From assembly GCA_030648035.1 (NCBI GenBank), contig JAUSII010000059.1, positions 1 to 41,926 on the forward strand: a stretch of 41,926 bases of DNA. The letters run 5' to 3'. The notes under the pieces were generated by a model that saw nothing but the letters and a program-made list of their open reading frames with translations, was not told the origin of the DNA and made no database searches. The stretch comes from Deltaproteobacteria bacterium. GTDB lineage: Bacteria; UBA10199; SPLOWO2-01-44-7. The position numbers were made by a program, and so were the translations under genes. This document shows, one piece after another, positions 1-6,557 of this stretch (position 1 is its first letter; every line of letters begins with the position of its first letter).

Positions 1-1075
1 ATGGCGATTTAATTTTAAATCCCACCTTGGCCGCTTTGGCATGGGCGGTTTCACAAAAATATCTATCGGGATCTTCCGGATTTTTACCTTGCAGGGCCAA
101 AACACCCGGCTTTTTATCGCAAAAGAGGGTGATCATACAGCGACGACACGGAGAGACACCTTTAAATTTCAACGACCGCGTCTCTTCAAAAAGAGCTTGA
201 ACCCTTTCCTGAAACTGACCGGGATCCCATTTTTTTTCAATCTGGCGCCCAAAAACACAACTGGCCATCCATCCATGCGCCCCCATCAAAAAAGTGTTGG
301 TCCCACAGCCGCAACGGTAGAGTGTTTCCGAAGGTTTCTGAAAAGAATCGTCACTCCCGCGGCACCCCTCCTCTTCATCGACCCCACCCTCCATTTCAAG
401 TTCGGCAATCTCTTGAGGCGTCAACCGGTAATGCGTGGTTTTTTCCGAACCCTTCAAGTCGGGGTGAATGGCAGTACTAAAAGAAAATTCAAGTCCCAGC
501 CGGGTCACATAGTCTTCAATCTCGTTTAAGTGATTGCGGTTGAGTGTCATCGCCTTGGTCTTGATTTGAACAGGCAGTTCCCGTTTCAGAAGTCTTCGGA
601 TGCCCTCGTCAAATTTCCGAAAAGATCCGGGAACCTGTACAACCCGGTCGAAAACCTCCCCCACGCCATGGCAACTGGTTTCAATGGAAAAAGGGGGATG
701 GGCCGCAAGCCGATCGGCAATCTCTTCAGTAATCATGGTTGCATTCGTGAAAAGAGTCAGAATAAAACCCTTGGCAAGACAATAATCATAGATTTGAAAA
801 AAATCCCGCCGCATGAAAATTTCGCCGCCGGTCAGACAGAGCCAAAGGCAACCGGCTCCCTGCATTTCATCAACAAGCCTCAAGATACTGCCGGTATCCA
901 TCTCTTTTTGAATATCTTCGGGATTATTGAAACAGTCGGTATAACAATGGACACAACGGACATTGCAACGATAGGTTAGCTCAATCTGACCGCGAAGCGG
1001 TTTTTTCTGTTCAGCCGCCTTGGAAAAAAGATGCTCACTAAAAACCGAATACGGCATTGTCTCCATGTGACTCAT
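1..1075 (-). CDS. Radical SAM/SPASM protein, 3' end beyond the window
   Basis: An uninterrupted minus-strand frame of 358 codons runs off the left edge, so the C-terminus is missing. The radical SAM motif CNVRCVHC (CX3CX2C, about residues 37-44) should bind the 4Fe-4S cluster that cleaves S-adenosylmethionine. A GGE motif follows in LTGGEIF, where the usual proline after GGE is isoleucine. The C-terminal part carries SPASM auxiliary-cluster cysteines: a CX10GX4C stretch ending MASC, then CRRCMITLFC, then a later FC. SPASM enzymes of this type usually modify peptides. The chosen ATG follows the purine-rich run GGAGGGGG only 3 bases away; an in-frame ATG 9 bases downstream (1066) is an alternative. 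It is last of four same-strand genes, 25 bp after the related radical SAM gene, with clear similarity to it through the catalytic domain. The substrate is unknown. Confidence 0.9.
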   Translation of the reverse strand, partial: MSHMETMPYSVFSEHLFSKAAEQKKPLRGQIELTYRCNVRCVHCYTDCFNNPEDIQKEMDTGSILRLVDEMQGAGCLWLCLTGGEIFMRRDFFQIYDYCLAKGFILTLFTNATMITEEIADRLAAHPPFSIETSCHGVGEVFDRVVQVPGSFRKFDEGIRRLLKRELPVQIKTKAMTLNRNHLNEIEDYVTRLGLEFSFSTAIHPDLKGSEKTTHYRLTPQEIAELEMEGGVDEEEGCRGSDDSFQKPSETLYRCGCGTNTFLMGAHGWMASCVFGRQIEKKWDPGQFQERVQALFEETRSLKFKGVSPCRRCMITLFCDKKPGVLALQGKNPEDPDRYFCETAHAKAAKVGFKIKSP

Positions 1076-1100
1076 CCCCCTCCGCGGAAATTCAGCGCTA

Positions 1101-2021
1101 TCAAGTTTCCGAAGCTGTTGCAATCTTAAACCGGCATGGGAATGTGGGGATGGCCTTGTAAAATCCCTCCCGAAAAGAACCCTTTCTTAAATCGTAACCG
1201 GCACGACGGTTGCCCGAACAGAGTTGCAATTGACCGTAGGCATCGATGTGGAAACTGTGAAGACCCGATGGACAGGCGAAAGCATCCAAAGATTCGGCCT
1301 CTCTTTTTTTCGCCGCGGCCAGTTCCAAATCTTGCGATTCCATATTTTGCAAACGCTCCGGGGAGAGGGCAAAGCGAAAAACATCCTCACGGCCATCCAA
1401 GCGGGGCCGCATCTCCTCGGAAAGACGAAAACGCACATCGTGCCCCTCGGCTGACAAGTCGTTGGCCCATTTTTTGACCGCCAGCACCTCCTCTTCATTC
1501 AAGGTCATTGCAGTACTCTTCAGTGTGACCGGAATTTTCCGATCGATCAAAAAGAGGATGGCCCGCAGGCAGGGTTCGAGAGAACCCTTTTTGTCACTCA
1601 CCCTTTCAAAAACAGAAGGGCTCATACCATGCAGACTTATTTCAACCCTTTCGGGAAGAAATTGAGCCAGATGGTCGGCCACGTGTTCCGTGAGGAGCGT
1701 GCCATTAGTGAACAGGGTCAGCAAAAGGCCCCGGCGGTGGGCGGCTTCATAAATGTCGAAAAAATCGTGACGCAAGAGCGGTTCCCCGCCGGTCAAAATC
1801 AGTTTCAGACAACCTTCATCGGCCATTTCATTCAGAATCCGCAAAATCTCCGTCGTGGAAAGTTCCTGCCGAATTTTTTCAGGCGTGTTGAATGGATCGG
1901 TGTAGCACATCACGCAATGAAGGTTGCAACGACAGGTCAGTTCCCATTGGCCATACAGCGGAAATGGGCGCTGATCCAGAACCCGTTTGAAAAAAGAAGC
2001 CGCGGGAAGCGTGGTCGTCAT
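1101..2021 (-). CDS. Radical SAM protein with truncated SPASM domain
   Basis: A 306-residue radical SAM enzyme. CNLHCVMC (C32, C36, C39) is the CX3CX2C cluster-binding motif and TGGEP (about 77-81) the SAM-binding loop. The tail begins a SPASM domain: C250 and C268 fit CX12GX4C. The protein then stops ten residues after a single cysteine (C296), so the CX2CX5C block seen in the neighbouring paralogue is absent. I see no single-base shift after the stop that would restore it. It is probably an oxidoreductive peptide-modifying enzyme with fewer auxiliary clusters than usual. The ATG overlaps the stop of the upstream PqqD-like gene by 4 bp and has a good ribosome site (GAGGGG), so the two are translationally coupled. 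The coupling suggests the PqqD-like protein delivers substrate to this enzyme. Confidence 0.9.
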   Translation of the reverse strand: MTTTLPAASFFKRVLDQRPFPLYGQWELTCRCNLHCVMCYTDPFNTPEKIRQELSTTEILRILNEMADEGCLKLILTGGEPLLRHDFFDIYEAAHRRGLLLTLFTNGTLLTEHVADHLAQFLPERVEISLHGMSPSVFERVSDKKGSLEPCLRAILFLIDRKIPVTLKSTAMTLNEEEVLAVKKWANDLSAEGHDVRFRLSEEMRPRLDGREDVFRFALSPERLQNMESQDLELAAAKKREAESLDAFACPSGLHSFHIDAYGQLQLCSGNRRAGYDLRKGSFREGFYKAIPTFPCRFKIATASET

Positions 2022-2302
2022 GTCCGCCCCTCTTTCAAAAGGATTTCCTGCCGAAGCATTTTCTTCAAAAACCGGCGGACATCGCGACCCACCTGTTGGG
2101 GATCGGCATCAAACAAGATTATAATATCCTGGACAACCTCTTCCATCGTTCTTGCCTTTTCAAGAGAGGTCCAGATGGCCCCGGCCACCGAATTAAGCCG
2201 AATCGCCTCTCCCTCTTCTCTATCCAGCAATATCGTTTCATCCTCGATCACATTCCAGACCACGCGCGGGTTGCGCACGAGCCGTGTTTCACGAAAAAAC
2301 AT
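2018..2302 (-). CDS. PqqD-like peptide chaperone (RiPP recognition element)
   Basis: A 94-residue protein with the PqqD-family pattern: an N-terminal RNPRVVWNVIEDETILLD strand pair, then LNSVAGAIWTSLEKARTMEEV, and a C-terminal helical part with a DADPQQVGRDVRRFLKKM run. PqqD proteins fold as a small winged helix that binds the leader of a precursor peptide and presents it to a radical SAM/SPASM partner; that role is known for the family and inferred here. The start has a good ribosome site (GGAG, 5 bases upstream) and overlaps the end of the UPF0489-TPR gene by 14 bp, while its stop overlaps the radical SAM start by 4 bp. Both couplings point to one operon. A standalone PqqD gene beside radical SAM genes is strong context for peptide or protein modification. 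Confidence 0.88.
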   Translation of the reverse strand: MFFRETRLVRNPRVVWNVIEDETILLDREEGEAIRLNSVAGAIWTSLEKARTMEEVVQDIIILFDADPQQVGRDVRRFLKKMLRQEILLKEGRT

Positions 2303-3653
2303 GGTCTCTCCAGTCTTCCCAACCTCTTTGAACCCGTTTCAAAGTCACGACTTGAAGAAGCCCCAACCCCTCACGAAAAGCATCCCGAAACCGGCGGCCC
2401 ATCTTGTAAAAACGCCTCTGCCGGGCGTAGAGGCAACCCAGATAAAACTGGATTTCCCAATCGCTGTAGCCTTCGCGAAGAAGATTTTCATAACAACGCA
2501 CGGCTCTCTCCCATTGCCCGGTTTTGCGATACAATTTGGCTTTTAATAATTCCATATCCACTTTAAAATCAGTCGGTTTTTGATCCTCTTTTTCCATCGA
2601 GGCGATAGCCTCTTTGTAACATCCTTGGCGGACTTGCATCAGGGCCAGATGATAGAGGGCCGCTTCCAAAGTGGGCATCCGGATCAAAGCCTCTTGATAA
2701 TAGCTGGCCGCTTTTTTCCACAATTTGTCTTTGGCAAAACAATGACCCAGATCGCACAACGTGTGGGGGTTGTCCGGATCCTTTTTCAAGGAATCTTCCA
2801 GAACCTGTCGGCTCTTTTTCCATTCTCCAATCCATTGATAGACCCGTCCGTGATTGTTAAAGGCCGGATGAGAAGATTTGTTTTCCATCTCTCGTCTGGT
2901 CCCCCCTCCAAAAAGAGAAGCCAGCGTATTTCCCAAGTCATGACATGCCGGCGGTGTATATCCCCCTTCCACAGAGTAGGCAATCGTAACACAATCGGTG
3001 GTGATCCCCTTCTCTTTCAAACGACGCACCAACTCGGCAGGTTGCATCCAGACCCGAATGTCATCGGGATTAAAAAAGGGATAAGCACTATTCCACTCCC
3101 GGAAAACAAAAAAATCGGTATCGATATCGAGTAAAACCGGCTCCGAAAAACGGGGGAGGTTCGACAAACTGCAAGCCCATGTGGGAACCCCGTCCAGACG
3201 GCAAAACACCCCCTCTTTGTGAATGGAGAGGTTCAGAACCCTTTGGGGAAAGCCGTCACGAAGACGGGCAAACCACCGGAAAACCCTTTTTTTATCCTTG
3301 GAGGTGGCCATCATGCCGTCGGGAAGGACCCAATAAAATTCACGGACTCTCTTCTCTTTGAAAGCCGGATAGAGAAAATTGCCGATATGGATTTTTTCCA
3401 TCACCGACTGGGAGGTAAAATTCCACACAGTTTGGCATCTTAAAAGGTGATCCACTTGCTGTCGCGTCGCAACATTTAAAATACTCTCCGGTTTCTGTTC
3501 CACAATCCATTTAAAATCAAGATGAGGATCGATATGAACTAAAATACGATTCTGAAAATTGAACTCTTTCCAGATGTGATAGGCCTGATCATGATTTTCC
3601 ATCAGGACCACTTGGGGTATCGGGTCGATCCCAACGCGGTATCCAGTCGGCAT
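2289..3653 (-). CDS. UPF0489 (arginase-fold) domain fused to TPR repeats
   Basis: A 454-residue protein. The N-terminal ~235 residues match UPF0489: MENHDQAYHIW near residue 18, HIDPHLD at 40-46 (an HxDxHxD metal-binding motif) and DIDTDFF at 176-182. These resemble the manganese-binding motifs of arginases and all ligand positions look intact. To my knowledge UPF0489 includes peptide arginases such as OspR, which turn arginine side chains into ornithine in ribosomal peptides. From about residue 265 the protein has four or five TPR-like helical pairs, probably a protein-binding scaffold. An in-frame TAG lies just upstream, so the start is ATG 3653 or a later one such as M18; no good ribosome site is seen. 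It is the first gene of the radical SAM operon. Peptide arginase activity is inferred from family and context only. Confidence 0.85.
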   Translation of the reverse strand: MPTGYRVGIDPIPQVVLMENHDQAYHIWKEFNFQNRILVHIDPHLDFKWIVEQKPESILNVATRQQVDHLLRCQTVWNFTSQSVMEKIHIGNFLYPAFKEKRVREFYWVLPDGMMATSKDKKRVFRWFARLRDGFPQRVLNLSIHKEGVFCRLDGVPTWACSLSNLPRFSEPVLLDIDTDFFVFREWNSAYPFFNPDDIRVWMQPAELVRRLKEKGITTDCVTIAYSVEGGYTPPACHDLGNTLASLFGGGTRREMENKSSHPAFNNHGRVYQWIGEWKKSRQVLEDSLKKDPDNPHTLCDLGHCFAKDKLWKKAASYYQEALIRMPTLEAALYHLALMQVRQGCYKEAIASMEKEDQKPTDFKVDMELLKAKLYRKTGQWERAVRCYENLLREGYSDWEIQFYLGCLYARQRRFYKMGRRFRDAFREGLGLLQVVTLKRVQRGWEDWRDHVFS

Positions 3654-3667
3654 GCGGTTTTTCTATT

Positions 3668-3934
3668 ATGTGCAGATTTAAAAAGCAAGATGGCAGTGTT
3701 CCGCCATGTTCATCGAACATCACCTTCAACGTCCGTGGGGAACCGATGGTCTGCACGCCGGAGGACTCTTTTCGATGCTTCATGCGAATCCACATGGACA
3801 CCCTTGTCCTTGGAAATCACCTTTTTTTTCTGGTGTTGACCCCGATGCACTTTATTGCAAAGCTTTTCGGACAAGACCTGTTGGAAAAGAAATGGAGCAA
3901 ACCCACTCGAAAAAATTATGAAAAACAATTCTAA
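3668..3934 (+). pseudogene. Fossil fusion of carbamoyltransferase and SxtJ-like gene ends
   Basis: An 88-codon frame made of two recognisable remnants. Codons 1 to about 53 match the extreme C-terminus of NodU/CmcH-type carbamoyltransferases: TFNVRGEPMVCTPEDSFRCF followed by MDTLVLGNHLF. The last ~35 codons match the end of SxtJ-family proteins: LVLTPMHFIAKLFGQD, then LLEKKW and a final NYEKQF. In intact loci these are separate, usually adjacent genes, so a deletion seems to have removed the SxtJ start and joined the two. The join lies at an eight-T run near 3821-3828. The carbamoyltransferase catalytic part is gone, and its 5' side now abuts the divergent UPF0489 gene. Substitutions such as NITFN for NTSFN also suggest decay. 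The rest of the 3654-3940 gap holds nothing else I recognise. A small expressed protein cannot be excluded. Confidence 0.7.
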
Positions 3935-3940
3935 AATACC

Positions 3941-4648
3941 ATGTCCAAAACCGTCACGGTCTTTATCCCCACGCTGAATGAAATTGACGGTATGCAGAAA
4001 ATCATGCCGCGCATCCGCCAAGAGTGGTGTGACCAGATTTTAATCGTGGATGGAGGGTCCACCGATGGAACAGTGGAATATGCCTTGGCCCAAGGCTATG
4101 AAGTCATCCTGCAAAAAAAAAGGGGCATCCGGCATGCCTATATTGAGGGGCTCCCGCACGTAAAGGGGGATATTGTTATTTCTTTCAGTCCCGACGGCAA
4201 CTCGATCCCCGAACTGATTCCATCCCTCGTCGCCAAAATGCGCGAAGGATACGACATGGTGATCGCCTCGCGCTATTTTAAAAATGCCCATAGTGAAGAT
4301 GACACAACGCTGACCGCTTTTGGAAACTGGATGTTTACGCGGCTCATCAATGGCCTTCATGGCGGAAAATATACCGATGCGATGGTCATATTTCGCGCCT
4401 ATCGCAAAAAAATATTCTACCGACTGGATTTGGATCAGGAAGCGGCCTACCATCCCGAACGTCTTTTACGAACTGTGATAAGTATAGAGCCCTTATTGTC
4501 TGTCAGAGCCGCAAAAATGGGCTTAAAGACATGCGACATTGCCGGGGATGAACCCCCTAGGATAGGTGGAGAACGAAAACTGCTCCCTTTTCGTTGGGGA
4601 ATGGCTTATCTTTTGCAGACCCTACGCGAAATATATTACTGGCCATGA
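3941..4648 (+). CDS. GT2 glycosyltransferase, dolichyl-phosphate-sugar-synthase-like
   Basis: A 235-residue GT-A fold glycosyltransferase. The N-terminus VTVFIPTLNEIDGM and ILIVDGGSTDGT form the nucleotide-binding part typical of family 2. The position of the usual DxD metal motif reads ISFSPDGNS, a weaker variant. The acceptor half has VIASRYF, a known pattern in polyprenyl-phosphate sugar synthases. There is no C-terminal membrane segment, so it is probably cytoplasmic or peripheral. It stands alone on the plus strand after the carbamoyltransferase/SxtJ fossil and converges on the SPOR gene, with a 13 bp tail overlap. No clear ribosome site precedes the ATG. It may be a leftover of an older polysaccharide or glycolipid locus. 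Sugar specificity cannot be read from the sequence. Confidence 0.85.
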   Translation: MSKTVTVFIPTLNEIDGMQKIMPRIRQEWCDQILIVDGGSTDGTVEYALAQGYEVILQKKRGIRHAYIEGLPHVKGDIVISFSPDGNSIPELIPSLVAKMREGYDMVIASRYFKNAHSEDDTTLTAFGNWMFTRLINGLHGGKYTDAMVIFRAYRKKIFYRLDLDQEAAYHPERLLRTVISIEPLLSVRAAKMGLKTCDIAGDEPPRIGGERKLLPFRWGMAYLLQTLREIYYWP

Positions 4649-5157
4649 GCAGAAACGGGATCGGCATTTGTCAATGTCACCACATCCCCCTTGTATTTTC
4701 CCGAAGCCGCAATCTGATTTAATTCTTCTTTTGCATCGTTTATATCCGAAAAACGCCCTACCAACACCCAATAATGATCCCCCATCTTTTGATAAAAAGG
4801 TTCCAGACTATCCCCCTGCAATTTTTTTATGGCGTGATCCACAAATTTCATCTGCTTCCCCTTCCCCAACCGTATAGAATAAACAGCAGGAGCAGGAGTC
4901 GGAATTAAAGTTGGAGTTGGAGTTGGAGTTGAAACAGGCGCAGAGACAACAACGGGTATGGAAACTGGAATTGGCTCCAGCAAAGGCTTCACCAGCACCG
5001 GCCGAATCCGACTTTCCCGATACAGATGCCGGGCAAAGCCGCCGACGATCAAAAAAACAGGAACCAATACCAGAAGAGGAGGAATGCGCCGCCCGTTGGG
5101 CAATACAAAGAGAAGGCTGAACCACGAAAACTGTTTTTCTTTCAGAGAATGTCGCAT
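4636..5157 (-). CDS. Membrane protein with C-terminal SPOR-like domain
   Basis: A 173-residue protein, read from ATG 5157 (MRHSLKEKQF), which follows a GGAAAGGGG ribosome site; a longer in-frame start at 5244 would add 29 residues with no better signal. A short basic cytoplasmic part precedes one membrane segment (PPLLVLVPVFLIVGGF, about 30-46). Then comes a proline/threonine/valine-rich linker including TPTPTPT, and a C-terminal ~80-residue SPOR-like domain starting VYSIRLGKG and containing YWVLVGRFSDINDAKEEL. SPOR domains bind denuded glycan strands of septal peptidoglycan. It is last in the minus-strand module after the AAA ATPase and HD-GYP-like genes; ATPase plus SPOR pairings (as in DamX and ExeA/B-type systems) suggest a role at the cell wall. 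Function is inferred. Confidence 0.75.
   Translation of the reverse strand: MRHSLKEKQFSWFSLLFVLPNGRRIPPLLVLVPVFLIVGGFARHLYRESRIRPVLVKPLLEPIPVSIPVVVSAPVSTPTPTPTLIPTPAPAVYSIRLGKGKQMKFVDHAIKKLQGDSLEPFYQKMGDHYWVLVGRFSDINDAKEELNQIAASGKYKGDVVTLTNADPVSAHGQ
4910..4933. repeat. Hexanucleotide repeat in the SPOR protein linker
   Basis: Three copies of GTTGGA followed by one GTTGAA variant lie inside the SPOR gene and encode the Thr-Pro run of its periplasmic linker. Each unit is two codons, so gain or loss changes linker length without changing frame. Confidence 0.8.
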
Positions 5158-5240
5158 GTTGTTGCCCCTTTCCCTACCACGCAAAATAATGTTTGGCCGC
5201 AAAGGCCAGAAGACGAACATCATAATCTGGGCCATAAATT

Positions 5241-6557
5241 TCAATCAACCGGTTTGACAAATTTTTTAAGTTCGTCATCGGAGACAGGTTGCGACACCTG
5301 TATGGAAAGATTTTTGGACAAGTCGACCAGTTGAGGATCTTCCAGCGTCTCACCGCGTTCGTCAAAGAGAACCTTGATTCTGGGGCGAAGGGGCTGACCC
5401 GGATTGCTCCCAACAACCTTGGCCACCTCTTTGTTGGTCAGACGAACCCAACTCCCCACAGGGTAAATGCCGATCCGGTCGACCAGAAGACGCAAAACAT
5501 CGGCCTCAAACTTGCCTCCATCTTCCAGAATAATTTTCATCGCTTCATGCGGCAGGTTTCTGGGGCGATGGGGGCGGTCGTGGGTGAGAGATTCGAACAC
5601 ATCAATCACCGCGACAATTCTGGAAAATTCATCCAACTGTTTGATGTCTTTGATACCCATGGGGCCGGACCCATCCAACCTCTCATGCGATTCCTCCGCC
5701 ACAGTCAAAACAACCTTGTTCAAATCGGGAATTTTTTTGAGTATCTCCACCGTCTTGTAGGAAATCGTACGAAGCCTGCTCCAATCTTCCTCGTTCAAAA
5801 CCTCTTTCTTGGTGACAATATCCAGGACGTGGGTAATGCCCAAATCACTCAAGAACGAAGCCATACCGAGTTGAAACAGCTTCGACTTGTTCATTCTTTT
5901 GCCAATCCCGATTTCAACAGCCAGAATTGTTTTGTTGACCAACTTGGCGCTTAAAAAATCGGGGGATTTTTCGTCCAACACCTGACTGCAGGCCATGGTC
6001 AAAAGTTCGTTGTTTTCAAAAGTCAGCTCACGAATGATATCGTCAATGGTATGTCCAACCTCGGAACCGGCAATCTCTTCCCCTGTCCGCGCTTTTTCCA
6101 AAATTTTTCCGGCCAGTTCCAGGGCACGATTGTAAACATCCACCGCGGTCTGATGATGATTGCTCTCGCTCCCCTTGATGGCTTGAGCCACATAGCTGAT
6201 GCTCCCCATTCTTTCAGGAGAAGCAGAGGGATAAGAAGGAGTGGGTGTTGTGATGGAGGGTGCCGTAACAAAAGACGGGGTTGGAGCAGGAGTTCTTGCC
6301 CCCCCACCCCCCAGATTGGAAAAACTAAACCCCCGCGGAGTTGCCACAGGCTCCTTTTGGGGAACATTGGAAACTTGGGGAACATTGGGAACAAAGGACT
6401 GCTCCTCCCTTGCGGGGGGCAATTTTTCCGTTGCAGAAACCTCCACAGTTGTTGGAAAACTAGGAGATTTTGGGACGCTGAATGGAGGTGACGACTTGAC
6501 CCCCTCGTCCTTGGGAAGCAACTTCTCCCTCTTCAAAATGTCGGCTATGCGCACCAT
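5241..6557 (-). CDS. Degenerate HD-GYP-like protein
   Basis: A 438-residue protein. Residues 1-125 are a low-complexity Pro/Ser/Thr-rich region after the conserved-looking start MVRIADILKREK; residues ~130-370 have the fold pattern of an HD-GYP cyclic-di-GMP phosphodiesterase. Key metal ligands are lost: the HD dyad reads SD (S237 D238), the early histidine is replaced in LVNKTILAVE, the RHPE-type histidine is replaced in TISYKT, and only one histidine of the HHE triad remains (SHERLDGSG, H291). GYP reads GPM. It is therefore probably a non-catalytic scaffold or sensor. The ATG at 6557 has a GAGG site 9 bases upstream; an upstream TTG would start inside that site. Its start lies 98 bp inside the ATPase gene. 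A role in regulating the polysaccharide or envelope module is inferred from position. Confidence 0.8.
   Translation of the reverse strand: MVRIADILKREKLLPKDEGVKSSPPFSVPKSPSFPTTVEVSATEKLPPAREEQSFVPNVPQVSNVPQKEPVATPRGFSFSNLGGGGARTPAPTPSFVTAPSITTPTPSYPSASPERMGSISYVAQAIKGSESNHHQTAVDVYNRALELAGKILEKARTGEEIAGSEVGHTIDDIIRELTFENNELLTMACSQVLDEKSPDFLSAKLVNKTILAVEIGIGKRMNKSKLFQLGMASFLSDLGITHVLDIVTKKEVLNEEDWSRLRTISYKTVEILKKIPDLNKVVLTVAEESHERLDGSGPMGIKDIKQLDEFSRIVAVIDVFESLTHDRPHRPRNLPHEAMKIILEDGGKFEADVLRLLVDRIGIYPVGSWVRLTNKEVAKVVGSNPGQPLRPRIKVLFDERGETLEDPQLVDLSKNLSIQVSQPVSDDELKKFVKPVD

Noticed and set aside
41-979. Two plus-strand open frames of 162 and 149 codons
   Set aside because: They are antisense to the radical SAM/SPASM gene, which has clear cysteine motifs; the plus-strand products have no recognisable features.
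1629-2546. Plus-strand 305-codon open frame
   Set aside because: It lies antisense across the radical SAM, PqqD-like and UPF0489 genes, all recognisable; its length reflects composition.
3589-3801. Minus-strand 70-codon open frame just upstream of the radical SAM operon, considered as a precursor peptide
   Set aside because: It is antisense to the carbamoyltransferase remnant and then runs out of frame into the UPF0489 gene. It has no leader-like conservation or ribosome site that I can see.
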